From the NCBI RefSeq assembly GCF_037042905.1, contig NC_087258.1, positions 10,839,501-10,903,500 of the forward strand: a DNA stretch of 64,000 nt. The letters are read 5' to 3'. The stretch comes from Lytechinus pictus (taxonomy: Eukaryota > Echinodermata > Echinoidea > Temnopleuroida > Toxopneustidae). The stretch's first letter is position 1; each line of letters opens with the position of its first letter. Under the pieces are notes generated by a model. That model searched no databases. It was not told the DNA's origin and worked only from the letters and a program-made list of their open reading frames with translations. The translations under genes were made by a program, and so were the position numbers. This document shows, one piece after another, positions 13,743-23,210 of the stretch.

Positions 13743-13873
13743 GATGATGATGATGAATATGTAAATCATCTCTCGATTGTCTAAACCTCTGCATATTTTT
13801 CTCTTTATCCTCATCTTTCACAGCATATGGTGATGAAGCTGATGGTGATACCCAACCTATTCACTCCTCATGA
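717..13873 (+). CDS. Unrecognised multi-pass membrane protein, 3' part (6 coding exons)
   Basis: Coding exons join at 717-843, 4594-4652, 10520-10636, 12054-12140, 12641-12791 and 13824-13873. They total 591 bases: 196 residues plus a TGA stop. Every internal boundary is AG/GT and all phases agree. The 59-base second exon was found because it repairs the phase mismatch between its neighbours. The chain shows about five hydrophobic segments, roughly at residues 3-20, 62-77, 82-103, 110-130 and 143-162. A charged soluble tail ends in QPIHSS. The conserved-looking DFQLE then VSIVILILED join spans exons 2 and 3. No catalytic motif was seen. The first visible exon starts in phase 0 from an acceptor, so the true N-terminus lies before the window. 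I do not recognise the family; a transporter-like or receptor-like role would be a guess. The exon chain is secure, the function unknown. Confidence 0.8.
1007..1095 (+). mobile_element. SINE head remnant, tRNA-derived
   Basis: 'ggcatcctggtctggtggtttggactcttgcctttcaaa' followed by 'gggtcaaatcccag' matches the head of the SINE at 12836, with A- and B-box-like segments but no body. Confidence 0.6.
1100..1660. repeat. 'Ttggtctaattgcca' short-period dispersed repeat, with SINE-side sequence
   Basis: Scattered short phrases such as 'gaccaattggtttaattgcc' and 'agaccaaatagcaattagacc'. Similar phrases cluster at 23390-23490, 29030-29280, 32840-32960 and 33715-33760. The period is about 18-20 bases where best preserved. 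Confidence 0.5.
1654..1945. mobile_element. Inverted-repeat element, 'tctgaa...ggtttaa' family
   Basis: The left end 'attctgaagttgggtttaat' and the right end '...gttaaacccgacttcagaat' are inverted copies. Related copies at 16005-16312 and 24240-24545 share 'tggtttaa' and 'cataattttagca' subterminal segments. Confidence 0.7.
2072..2238. mobile_element. Short palindromic element (hairpin MITE)
   Basis: The ~70-base arms read 'ggggccctgtttcaaaaaga' outward-in on one side and 'caggggccatttcataaaga' on the other. They continue through 'acaactgttgtaactctgcc' to near the centre. Confidence 0.85.
2406..3384. mobile_element. Long-TIR element with nested retrotransposon tail
   Basis: Inverted ends 'aggtcaagtccaccccagaa' and '...gggatggacttgtccttta', with the shared inner block 'gaaattttcatcaaaatcggatg'-like and 'tgacatgcaaatgagacag'. 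A 550-base uninterrupted copy lies at 33786-34336. The extra length here is an insertion at 2753-3175. Confidence 0.85.
2753..3175 (-). mobile_element. 5'-truncated non-LTR retrotransposon tail nested in MITE
   Basis: On the minus strand it ends in a (CAAAT)n-type tail. It is bounded by CACTT at 2748-2752 and 3176-3180, a plausible target-site duplication. The sister element at 33786 reads straight through at this point. Confidence 0.7.
4320..4593. repeat. CT-rich tract before the 59-base exon
   Basis: About 270 bases of nearly pure TCT/TCTC on the plus strand, running up to the acceptor at 4593. It serves as an unusually long polypyrimidine tract. Confidence 0.85.
4594..4652 (+). CDS. Membrane-protein gene, 59-base exon
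   Basis: Acceptor TTATGCAG and donor GTATGT bound 59 bases that start in phase 1 and end in phase 0, exactly the phase needed between exons 717-843 and 10520-10636. It encodes DMCQYMFLCESLLKFDFQLE once joined. A CT-rich tract runs up to the acceptor and a GA-rich tract starts about 190 bases after the donor. Confidence 0.8.
4844..5103. repeat. Uninterrupted purine tract (GGA/GAA)n
   Basis: About 260 bases of G and A on the plus strand, broken by a single C near 5050. The mirror-like GA runs are of the kind known to form triplex (H-)DNA. It sits in the intron just after the 59-base exon. Confidence 0.9.
6157..6425. mobile_element. TA-flanked inverted-repeat element
   Basis: Ends 'gtgtcccagaaaaaaatatg' and, in reverse complement, 'agcatcccagaaaaaaaacc', with 'gctatcatgatcataaat' in both arms. 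Flanked by TATA-rich sequence, consistent with a mariner-type non-autonomous element. Confidence 0.75.
6880..7265. other. Probable dispersed repeat bounded by 'gcctgcat' motifs
   Basis: 'Ttcgcctgcatagcagagcg' near 6915 and 'gtaatgcaggcgagactgcc' near 7230 are inverted. The interior has tandem 'ggtcacatgataatggtcaaaggtca'. No ORF. Confidence 0.4.
7605..7761. mobile_element. Short palindromic element 'taatacctcggtca'
   Basis: Arms TAATACCTCGGTCA(C/G)ATTTG...CTCTACGGCG are inverted at each end and near-perfect over ~50 bases. It ends 11 bases before the hAT-like element at 7773. Confidence 0.85.
7773..8441. mobile_element. hAT-like non-autonomous element, 669 bases, TSD ACTACATA
   Basis: Termini CCCGGGGGGGCCACTTCCAT and, inverted, the same with one change, continuing through 'gacgagtggataccatgcgc' (about 45 bases). 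ACTACATA lies on both sides (7765-7772 and 8442-8449). The interior has tandem 'ccttaacaagtattgg' and 'cctaaacacgta' repeats and the palindrome ACGTTACGTACGTAACGT. No transposase ORF. Confidence 0.93.
9800..10470 (+). mobile_element. tRNA-derived SINE interrupted by a hAT-like element
   Basis: A box-like 'gttggctgagtcggttacgc' and B box-like 'agttcgagtccacc' form a tRNA-like head. The body runs to 10122, is interrupted, then resumes at 10376 and ends in (AAT)n at about 10450. Not a functional tRNA: no cloverleaf closes after the B box. Confidence 0.75.
10123..10375. mobile_element. hAT-like element, 253 bases, nested in SINE
   Basis: Left end CAGTGGCGTACCTGGG; right end reads CACTAGCATACCTACG inverted. 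Flanked by TCAGGAGG (10115-10122) and TCGGGAGG (10376-10383), 7 of 8 matching. Contains two copies of the 'gacaagc(A)n...cttcaa' unit and a poly-C run. Confidence 0.9.
10520..10636 (+). CDS. Membrane-protein gene, third visible exon
   Basis: Acceptor TAATCCCAG, donor GTAAGT, 117 bases, phase 0 at both ends. It encodes VSIVILILEDLIAVSTFEKL and a second hydrophobic run containing GFGVAYGVIWAFIGFLS, so two membrane segments. Confidence 0.85.
10856..11108. mobile_element. hAT-like element, 253 bases, TSD AGTAGCAA
   Basis: CAGGGGGCAGCACCA at the left is matched, inverted, by TGGTGCTGGCCCTT at the right. AGTAGCAA is present on both sides (10848-10855, 11109-11116). Holds a C run of about 22 bases. 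Confidence 0.85.
11156..11552. mobile_element. Inverted-repeat element 'gggtggtattttgata' with retrotransposon tail inside
   Basis: Left end 'cttgggtggtattttgatag', right end inverted 'caagggatggtattctgata'. Inside, 11270-11390 ends in 'aaataaaacttgaaattgaa', a non-LTR 3' tail. Confidence 0.65.
12054..12140 (+). CDS. Membrane-protein gene, fourth visible exon
   Basis: Acceptor TTATTACAG, donor GTAAGT, 87 bases, phase 0 at both ends. It encodes 29 residues starting LRYENKHLTWIFF and ending YIIYKIVM, forming one membrane segment with the motif FEPAYIIYK. Confidence 0.85.
12641..12791 (+). CDS. Membrane-protein gene, fifth visible exon
   Basis: Acceptor TTCTCCCCAG, donor GTTGGT, 151 bases, phase 0 in and phase 1 out. 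It encodes a short acidic loop (VAQDDTAVPS), a strong membrane segment (NYAILVCSVLGLLVRIAVVL) and the start of the cytoplasm-like tail (VYSNFGKGLKEK). Confidence 0.85.
12836..13110 (+). mobile_element. tRNA-derived SINE, full copy
   Basis: Head 'gcatcgtggtctactggttc ... gggtcgtgagttcgaatcg' carries A and B boxes. The body has 'cagcaagaaagttatccaca', 'aggtgaatgggtacccggca' and 'gcgctttataaatccagcta'; the tail is (TTA)n. Same family as 16690, 37905 (inverted) and 40190. Confidence 0.9.
13585..13765. repeat. (GAT/GGT)n microsatellite
   Basis: About 180 bases of trinucleotide repeat in the last intron of the membrane-protein gene, ending about 60 bases before the final coding exon. Open frames through it are artefacts. 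Confidence 0.95.
13824..13873 (+). CDS. Membrane-protein gene, last coding exon and stop
   Basis: Acceptor TTTCACAG follows a pyrimidine-rich tract. The split codon G+CA gives Ala, then YGDEADGDTQPIHSS and TGA at 13871-13873. A long (GAT/GGT)n microsatellite lies just upstream in the intron. Confidence 0.8.
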
Positions 13874-13879
13874 TCCAGA

Positions 13880-14645
13880 GAAGTTAGATAAGTCATCCAG
13901 TGCCTTAGACCTGTAATCTGTAGGAATCACTTGGTCTTAATACTGGTATTGACCTATTTTGGGAGCTTCAGAGATCAAACCACCTTATGAATACCAATCA
14001 AGGTTCAGCAATCAAGAGACAGTCAGCTAGTGCCTTTGACCTGTCACCTGTGGGATTCAGTTGGTTTACATACCAGTATTGATCTTTGGGGACACTTGAG
14101 AGATCAAACATCTTTATAAAGAACCATCAAGGGTAGAAGCTTGAGACAGTTGGCTAGTGCCTTTGACCTTTCATGTAAGGAATCAGTTGGTTTACTGATA
14201 TTGATCTTGGGGGAAACTTGAGAGATCAAACCTGTATATGAAGGATCTTCAAGCTAGAGACAGTCGGCTCTTGTCTTTGACCTGCTACCTGTATGAGTCA
14301 GTTGGTTTTTATACCAGTATTGACACGTACAGGAATTTAAGAGATCAAACCTGTGTATGAAGACCTATCAGGGTCACTAATCAAGAGACGGTTAGTTGGT
14401 GCCTTTGACCTGTCACCTGTGGGAATCAGTTGGTTTACATACCAGTATTGACCTTTTGGGAAACTTGAGAGATCAAACCTGCTGTATGAAGACCAATCAA
14501 GGGTTGTCGAGCTGGAGAAAGTCAGCCAGTGCCTAAGACTAGACACCTTGAGGAATCACACAGTTTACATACATGAACTGGTATCAAACTTCAGGGAAAT
14601 TGGGAGATTAAAACTCTGTTTGAAGACCTATCAGGGGTTAGTGAG
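13880..14645 (+). repeat. Tandem ~125-base repeat in presumed 3'UTR, six copies
   Basis: Six diverged copies follow the stop codon directly. The shared core 'gtgcctttgacctgtcacct' and its variants begin near 13899, 14030, 14156, 14269, 14400 and 14527, a spacing of 113-131 bases. Each copy also has 'accagtattgac', 'gagatcaaacc' and 'gaagaccaatcaagg'. Because it starts 6 bases after the stop, it probably lies in the mature 3'UTR. Confidence 0.85.
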
Positions 14646-14697
14646 CATTTGGTATCTACAGGCAGGTGGCATTTTGGGACAGGTCATTTTTAGCTCT

Positions 14698-15278
14698 TTA
14701 AAGGGATGGTCCGGGCTGAAAGTATGGATAGCTTAATAAATAGAGTAGAATTCACTGAGCAAAATGCCGAAAATTTCATCAAAATCGGATAACAAATAAC
14801 AAAGTTATTGAATTTTAAAGTTAAGCAATATTTTGTGAAAACAGTCGTCATGAATATTCATTAGGTGTGCTGATGATGTCACATCTCCACTTGTTCTTTT
14901 GTATTTTATTATATGAAATTAGGTTTATTCAAATTTTTTCCTCCAAGAACTAGAAAATTGGATTGACAACTGATTTAGTGCATTAGATATTTATTGCTGC
15001 AACTTATTTCATTATAAGGGAGACATATTATTATGAAATAATGAAAAAAATTATGATTTTATGTAATAACATAAGAAAACGGAAAGTGGAGATGTGACAT
15101 CATCAGCCCACCTAATGAATATTCATGATGACTGTTTTCACAAAATATTGCTAAACTTTAAACTTCAATAACTTTATTATTTGTTATCTGATTTTGATGA
15201 AATTTTCGGCATTTTGCTCAGTGAATTCTACTTTATGTATTAAGATATAAATATTTTCAGCCCGGACCATCCCTTTAA
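14698..15278. mobile_element. TTAA-flanked MITE with ~190-base inverted ends
   Basis: TTAA + AGGGATGGTCCGGGCTGAAA at the left and its inverse at the right. The arms stay ~90% alike through 'gatgatgtcacatctccac'. TTAA on both sides suggests a piggyBac-type duplication. No coding capacity. Confidence 0.9.
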
Positions 15279-16004
15279 GTATACCCACCGATGAAAACCC
15301 ATAGGGAAACCAAGATTTGTAATTCCTGATAAAAAGATGGTCACTAATATTAGAGCTGTTAATGATGTAATAATAAATAATAATTCTGACAATTGCTCAA
15401 GGCTATAGCAGACATTGCCCAAGAATTTCTTGATGATACACTAATGGTACACAAAGCTTTCCCCAAAAATGTGTCTGTTACAGGCATTTCCATTGCTTTT
15501 CACACAAAGTCTGGGATCAGCAAATAGTTTTCAACTCCTCATGAATGCTGATGCTCATCTGACTTTAACATTGCATTCTTTATACTAGTGTAATATTCAC
15601 CATGAAAGGGGGTGGATTCTCTGGTCAAAACGCACAAACAACTTTTCACTTCGTGTCGTCAGATACTCTTAATACAGATTTTTTTTTAACATAAGATTCA
15701 TATGAGGGTTGAAAACTGAAGTTGACATGATCACTGTTAAATATGGCAGGCCATTACAGTTTTCCCTCTAGAGAGAATATAAATTCTTGAAATATAATTA
15801 ATGCCAGCAATAGTGGTATGAATGATCAGTCATAATTTGGTGCCTTTTTTTATTTTGCGTCTAGTTTGTAATCATTCCCCATGTCTTGTGAGTGAAAACT
15901 GGCTTGTGTTTTTTCTTCTCACTTTGTATACACTGAAATATATCATATTGGGAGATAATAATTTTTTGTGTCTCGGCTTGCCATAGGTGTTTGCCACAGG
16001 CATA
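15279..16004. other. No feature seen
   Basis: AT-rich sequence downstream of the membrane-protein gene without a supported exon, tandem repeat or inverted repeat. It could be distal 3'UTR. Confidence 0.5.
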
Positions 16005-16312
16005 GGCCCGGATTCTGAACTCTGGTTTAACTAAGTCCATGGTTTAATCAATGCTAGAATTATGAGAAGCCAAAAATACAAAAACAAAATTATTGACACT
16101 CTATACTTCTGATTATTTATTTTGCTCTCTTTCCAAGCTGAAATAGTGAAAGAAAAAAAAACATTTAAGTAATATCATTCCTGAACATGTGTGAATGAAT
16201 TGAACACCAGATGCACTGTCAAATTGAATTTTTGACATGAATGGCTCTCCATAGTTAAACCACAACATTAGACCAGAATTAAATCAACCCGAGTTCAGAA
16301 TTTGGGCCATTG
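16005..16312. mobile_element. Inverted-repeat element, 'ggcccggattctgaactc' family
   Basis: Left 'ggcccggattctgaactctg' and right, inverted, 'ggcccaaattctgaactcgg'. 'Ggtttaa' blocks appear in both arms. Same family as 1654 and 24240. Confidence 0.8.
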
Positions 16313-16689
16313 TGTTATGGGGTTGTCCTCCATCCTATTTTCATTGACACAATAATGGAAAAGTTTTAAAAGGATCATTCTTACTTGGTCATATATAAGT
16401 GATGATAATCTGATTCAATTTTTATATGGTTTTTTTTTCAGCATGGGTTCTTGACAAGAATTGTTATAAGAAGTTCCTTTCTTTTGTAAAAACAGTTGAT
16501 TAGGTTATGACTGTTAACTCTTGGAATTAGATAAACTCATTGCTTCAGTTTCATGTAAATGTAGAAACTATGAAGCGATTTTTTTTTTTATACAGCAACA
16601 CCCGAGAAAATAGGTATTTTGCAAATACTCTATTTATTTAAAAGAGGTGTGGAAGTGGAATGTGAAGTTTTAACGGGTAATGGCGTGTC

Positions 16690-16968
16690 TGGGCGCGTCG
16701 TGGTCTAGTTGTTCTGACCCTCGCCTTTCAAACAGGGCCGTGGGTTCGAATCCTAGCCATGGCGTGTTTTCCTTCAGCAAGAAATTTATCTACACTGTGC
16801 TGCACTCAACCCAGGTGAGGTGAATGGGTACCAGGCAGGATTTTTTCCTTGAATGCACTGAGCGCCGGTGATAGTAGCTCGAGCTTAAGCCGGGGTAATA
16901 ATAGCAGCGCTTTGTATCCTCGGGCAAAAAGCGCTTTATAAATCCAGCTATTATTATTATTATTATTA
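16690..16968 (+). mobile_element. tRNA-derived SINE, full copy
   Basis: Same family as the copy at 12836: head 'gcgcgtcgtggtctagttgt ... gtgggttcgaatcctag', body, and an (ATT)n tail. Confidence 0.9.
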
Positions 16969-17984
16969 ATGAATTTTGATCTCTCCCTCTTATGCATTCT
17001 TTTACTTTATGTATCATTCCCTCTGCCCTTCCTTCTGGGTAAAAATAGATAACCAAAGCAATTATATATGTATATATGCATTCTTCCATATGACAAAACA
17101 TTATTTTTAATAGTTGTGATGTAAATAATTGATAAAAATGATATTGTATTGTTAAGAATTGTTCATCTCATTTTCTATTGTTAACTCATTTATTAATTTG
17201 ATTGATTGATTGATTATTCCTTGATAAATGCAAGCTTGTGTACATGTTTAAAATTGCAACTCCGCTCACTCAATACAATTTCTAATGTTAGCCTTGGCAA
17301 TTTTTGCTCGATGTATTTTTCTACAGCAAAATCAAACCAATTTTTTTCAAAATTATATACCCTTGTCAATAAAAATTATTTAATTCATTAAGACAAATAG
17401 TCTTTCCATCTTATGAGGACATGTAATATGGGCTTCACAGGTATGTACTAGTATATTATGAATGAATTGATTGTCCTATGTACCCTAGTCCTATCATTAG
17501 AATTAGCAAAAAGAAATGTTCTGTGATTCATTTTTAGTATCAAACAGGGAGATTTTTTCCATGTGTGACATCACACATCTTGGTCACAATGCCAATTTGA
17601 GGATCTCTATGGCATTGCTGCTCTGAACATTCAAATAACTTACCTGTTATTGTTTGTCCATTTTTCTAAAAATTTTCTTCTATGATTTTTTTTTTTTTTC
17701 ACATTTAAGTGAACTTTTTCTAAGTTTTTTTTTTTTATACGGTCTAAATCTGCCAAAACTCTAAAAGACATGAATATATGTAATCTTCATCTTTATGCAC
17801 TTCACATGTGAACGTTGTATGCAACAGATCTGTAGATTTCTCCTCCTCAGTGTTGGCATTTTATGTTTTAACAATATAATGCATGTACATTGTACAACAA
17901 TTTGTGCGTGGAAAATGTATGGAAAGTACTTTTTATGTTTGTTGTTGGTCATGCAGTGTTAAGGTCAGTTCAAGGTATAGGCAG

Positions 17985-18151
17985 CACTAGCGTACCTACG
18001 GGGGGGGGCAGGGGGGGCACTCTGCCCCCCCTGACGAGTCACAACCCATGCAAAAACGTATCTTTGCCCCCCCTGACGGACTTGAAAAATCTTTTTTGCC
18101 CCCCCCTGACGAGCTTTAAGACCTTTAATGCCCCCCTGACGAGCTTGAAGA

Positions 18152-18194
<43 letters not shown>

Positions 18195-18314
18195 TGTCAA
18201 TTTTTTTCTGGAACGAAATCCTTTATTTATGATCGAAGACCTTTTTTTTTTTTTTTTTTTTTTTTTTCTTGTCAATTTTTTTCTGGAACGAAATCCTTTA
18301 TTTATGATCGAAGA

Positions 18315-18357
<43 letters not shown>

Positions 18358-18477
18358 TGTCAATTTTTTTCTGGAACGAAATCCTTTATTTATGATCGAA
18401 GACCTTTTTTTTTTTTTTTTTTTTTTTTTTCTTGTCAATTTTTTTCTGGAACGAAATCCTTTATTTATGATCGAAGA

Positions 18478-18521
<44 letters not shown>

Positions 18522-18566
18522 TGTCAATTTTTTTCTGGAACGAAATCCTTTATTTATGATCGAAGA

Positions 18567-18605
<39 letters not shown>

Positions 18606-18674
18606 CTTTTTGCTTGTCAAATTTTTTGGCGGACGGTTTTGCCCCCCCTGTGGAAAATCCTAGGTACGCCACTG
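17985..18674. mobile_element. hAT-like element, 690 bases, with expanded poly-T units, TSD ATAGGCAG
   Basis: Ends CACTAGCGTACCTACGGGGG and, inverted, CAGTGGCGTACCTAGGA. Perfect ATAGGCAG at 17977-17984 and 18675-18682. The interior has six poly-T tracts (about 38, 26, 38, 26, 39 and 37 bases) separated by 'cttgtcaatttttttctgga ... gatcgaagacc', a unit seen once or twice in the 10123 and 44111 copies. Confidence 0.95.
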
Positions 18675-18682
18675 ATAGGCAG

Positions 18683-19400
18683 CCAGAGTGATTTATTTTT
18701 TCTAAATTTAGATATTGCCCTCCGAACAATTTTCTTTCGATAACTCATTTTCATATTATATACTCTAATGTGTGAATATTATAAATTATATAAAATGAAA
18801 GAGGAGAATCAGATAATTTTGAATTAGTTATGATAAGACATCAATAGTTGTCTTTGTTTATTCTTTTCTTGAACTCACCATGTAATCACATTGATTTAGG
18901 TATTATAAGATGGGATAGATCACTTTCATAATGTTCGGAAGACAATGGATTGTATAAAATATTGTACAAAACGTATTTGTATTTACATGACTCTAACTTC
19001 TTTGATAATGGCTGTATTTTCAAATTTGTGTATGGAGGACAATGCTTGATTAAATATTCATTTTGATTACGTTTTAATTCTTGTTATAGAAACTATATAT
19101 GTATGATTCACAATTTTAGTATGTGCAGTACTTTATATTACCTTTGCATTTTTGATAATATATGTATGTATTTTATGAAATATGTTTTTCTATGTTCAAT
19201 TATTAATGTGTATGCAAATATTTTTCATGAGATATATTAAATGGTAACAAGCGAAACCCTGATTTGTGTCTACTCTACTGTATGTCAATGTATATTACTG
19301 GCTTGTATCATCACATCGGGTTAATCGCATCTGATCAGGCAATCTCACCTAACCCAACCAATGGAGAACAGGGACCCCTAAATTCCAGAAAGGTCAGGTC
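18683..19400. other. No feature seen
   Basis: Very AT-rich sequence with possible poly(A) signals but no exon or repeat that I could define. Confidence 0.5.
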
Positions 19401-19520
19401 CAGTGTACGCGACCCTTAATTTTCACGAGACATTGGGTAAAGTTGACCCGAACATTAATGTATTTGACTGCCATTATTTTCACAAAACGTTGGGTAAACT
19501 GGATCAAATCTTTTATTAAT

Positions 19521-19590
19521 TTAGGGGGCCTTTTTCTCAAAGGGTAAAGGAGTGGCCACTCCTTTACCCTTTGAGTGAAAGGCCCCCTAA
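19521..19590. repeat. 70-base near-perfect palindrome
   Basis: TTAGGGGGCCTTTTTCTCAA ... GTGGCCAC ... inverse. The 35-base arms differ at two positions, with no loop. May be a minimal foldback element; nothing codes here. Confidence 0.9.
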
Positions 19591-19805
19591 AATATCTGTA
19601 TGTGATGGCACAAGACATACAGCTTGGGGTTAAAAATTCATTCAATGTCATTAATGAGAATTTAAAATATACTTATAGGACCAAATTGTATGTACAGTGA
19701 CAGAAATTATGAAAGACTGACCTAAATAATTCGAACAAAGAAATATACTGATTTTTTTACATGTATGATTTCTTTTTATTTAAATAATCTTTTTAAAACC
19801 CTTAA

Positions 19806-20745
19806 AAATCACTACCTATCACCACTACCTCCATCATTGCTTCCACTAACTGCCATCATCACCACCTCCATCATTGCTACCACTTACTACCCTCATCACC
19901 ACCACTACCTCCATCATTGCTACCACTTACTGCCATCATCACCACCACCACCTCCATCATTGCTACCACTAACTGCCATCATCACCACCTCCATCATTGC
20001 TACCACTTACTGCCATCATCACCACCACCACCTCCATCATTGCTACCACTTACTGCCATCATCACCACCACCACCTCCATCATTGCTACCACTAACTGCC
20101 ATCATCACCACCACCACCTCCATCATTGCTACCACTTACTGCCATCATCACCACCACCACCTCCATCATTGCTACCACTAACTGCCGTCATCGTCACCAC
20201 CTCCATCATTGCTACCACTAACTGCCATCATCACCACCACCACCTCCATCATTGCTACCACTAACTGCCGTCATCGTCACCACCTCCATCATTGCTACCA
20301 CTAACTGCCATCATCGTCACCACCTCCATCATTGATACCACTAACTGTCATCATCGTCACCACCACCTCCGTCATTGCTACCACTTTCTGCCATCACCAC
20401 CTCCATCATTGCTACCACTTACTGCCATCATCACCACCACCTCCATCATTGCTACCACTTACTGCCATCATCATCACCACCACCTCCATCATTGCTACCA
20501 CTTTCATCACCACTATACCACCACCATCATAACTGCCATCAGCACCACCACTTCCAGCATTGCATTGCTACCATGTACTAAATGCCATCACCACCACTAC
20601 CACCTTCATAATTGCTACCGCTACCTGCCATCATCATCACCACCACTTCCATCGTATACCACTACCTGCTACGTACCACCACCACCAACTACCAGCTTCA
20701 CAGCCATCATCACCACCATGCCATCACTACTAGCAACATGACCAC
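19806..20745. repeat. Minisatellite 'actgccatcatcaccacc...tccatcattgctacc'
   Basis: About 20 head-to-tail units of roughly 36-45 bases, varying mainly in the number of CAC triplets. It decays after about 20590 into general CAC/ATC sequence (to about 20990). His/Pro-rich open frames in every register are by-products. Confidence 0.95.
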
Positions 20746-21559
20746 CCAACAACCATTATAACCACCATCGATCATTATATCTAACATCACTACCACTATA
20801 CCATTACCAGTTCATGCACCACCACCACCACATCATACGTAGGCCTACCAACATGATCATCATCATTACCCATGTGCACCATCTTCATCACCACCACTTC
20901 CACCTCCATTATCATCACCATCATCATCATTATTATCACCACCACACACCACGTCCACCTCAATCACCATCATTAATATTGATTCCACCATTCTTATGAT
21001 CACATGACAGTCTATAACAAATTGCAGTCATTTCAAAAGTGTATGAAGATGAGTGTAGAACTTATTTTGCGAAACATAACAAATAGACTAAAAAATCATT
21101 TTTGATCCGGCAGTTAACAGTTTATGCATCATGCTTAAATTGCTGTAATACCAAATAATGGTCTTATCATATTATCAGCTGGAATGAAGTTTCATAAATG
21201 CGGTCATGCTCAATGAACATGTTGATTGCCAATATTGAATACAATTACTGGTTCTTTTGTGCAGTGCACTTAGTCTGGAATTTTCGTTTTAGGAAATAAC
21301 TTCTTTGTTTGAAAAGAACCATTGGAGCAAATCAAGAGCATTAGCATCAGATTTATGATATGCAAAGATAACCATGCACCCCGCCCCCGGCCGTTTTGAC
21401 ATTGATAATGCATTATACGGATGTGTGGCAGTGTATAGCAATTTAGATGAAATGAGAAAGAAATATTAAAGAACATTAAGTTTATGGTTCGTTTGATTTA
21501 AAGAAACTATCAAATCCCATAACACAGCTGGCTATTAATTGACTTTTTGTTTTCAAGTG

Positions 21560-22059
21560 GTAAAAAAAAGTTGCGAAATAAATTTGTCATAGAGGGCGTG
21601 GTCTGATTGGGCCTCTGTAATTCAATACATCTTGCATTGGGTTTAGAATGACGCTACAGTGCAGTCGGTCTTGTGTGGTAAGAGGAGGAAATACGTTTGT
21701 GATGAATGACTTATGGCACAATCTATTGGTAAACTATGTGACTCATCATTGGTACGGTCTGAGCTGAGGAGCGTCAACGTCGGGAATCTACAAACTGTTA
21801 TTTGCTTTATTCTCAACTAGATCTACGTTTCTGACTTTAGTGGACTATACTGATAAGCAAAGCTCACCTTGAAGTTGAACAACCCCAATGGCAATGGTAA
21901 CGATTTTATACAAAAATTCAACGACGCAAAACCATCGCGGAGGAAGGGAAAGTTGGTCTGTCAACGCAAAATAAAATCAGCACATTCAATTCGACTCCAG
22001 AAGAGTGACTGAATTTGACGTCTCGATGAGGGAGCAGCTGGGCGAACAACTGGCACTAG
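21560..22059 (+). promoter_or_regulatory. Putative promoter and first noncoding exon of VEPH1
   Basis: A stretch with more mixed base composition than its surroundings ends in a strong donor, CACTAG|GTGAGT, at 22059/22060. It lies 1.7 kb before the leader exon at 23748 and has no long ORF. I infer a 5' noncoding exon with the promoter just upstream. No convincing TATA box was seen. Confidence 0.4.
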
Positions 22060-22684
22060 GTGAGTTTAAGACGAGGACTTGTTTTAGGAGGTCTAACTTT
22101 ACTTAACTGTTATACAGTTTCTCTCTGACTCTGCTAGCATTTTATGTTCCGAACCCAAGTTTTAATCAACCCGGTAGGCCCAATAGACCAATCAGTGAAT
22201 CACAGCCTTATTATTATTAAACAAAATGTGAGATCTAACTTAAACGTCAACGAAAAAGTATTAATGTGACTTGTGAGTAACTTGTGAGACCTGTGAATAT
22301 TGTGATTTTGGATTGAGCGGCATATTTTGGGACATGTTCGGTGTTTGGGTTTTGTCAGAACCAGATTTATCACGATTCATTTAAAGACTTCATTCCAAAC
22401 AAAGTTCTTTTAAAATATTGAAAACAAATAAAAGCAATTCTAACTTTTGTTAATAGCAGAGGTCTAGATCTATATCTATTTGTCATATTTTTATTGCAAT
22501 TTTACAAATAAATTTATTTGTGTATTTATTTGGGAATGAAAACAGTCCTAACTGTAAACATATTTATTCAAACAGTTATTAACGTGGTGACACAATTTCG
22601 ATTGAAACATCTAAAAGATATTGCATTACATGTATTTGCCACTGCTTTGCTTCCATGTCTCCATCTTTGAAAATTTAAATTCAT

Positions 22685-23210
22685 CATCATCAGACATATA
22701 CTTTTTGTGCATTTCACATTATACCATCACCAATTTCACCACCACCACCACCATTATTACATGTTTGCCATCACCACAACCACTACCAATGTCGTCACAA
22801 TCTCCATCATACTGTATCCATCTCCATTTCTATCATCTTCTGTAAGAGCATCATCATCCTCATCACCCATCACCACTACCGGCACCATCATTATCATTTT
22901 TCATCATCATGATTAAATCACCATTTGTCATCACCATCATCATCTTCATTGTCATAGTCATTGTCATCATCATCAAATAATCATCATCATCCATTTCATT
23001 CTTAGCATCATCATCTTCATTGTCATCACTGCCAAAGCACCATTACCATCATGATCATCTCCACTTCCATCCTCATCGAAAACATCATCATCATGATCAC
23101 CGTCATAGCTTTTTATCATGTTCATTTTAATCATCATCCATCGTCATCATTGTTACCATCATTGCCGTCATTATAATCACCATCCTTACGATGACCACCG
23201 TTATCATTAT
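22685..23210. repeat. (ATC/CAC)n-rich degenerate microsatellite
   Basis: Irregular CATCAT/CACCAC sequence for about 500 bases within the presumed first intron of VEPH1. Confidence 0.9.

Noticed and set aside
13461..13821. Ile-, Met- and His-rich open frames
   Set aside because: By-products of the (GAT)n microsatellite on both strands.
17890..18663. 257-codon open frame rich in Phe
   Set aside because: It is made of poly-T tracts and spacer of a hAT-like element; no real protein.
19765..20741. Long His/Pro/Thr-rich open frames
   Set aside because: Minisatellite open in several registers, with no splice context or family resemblance.
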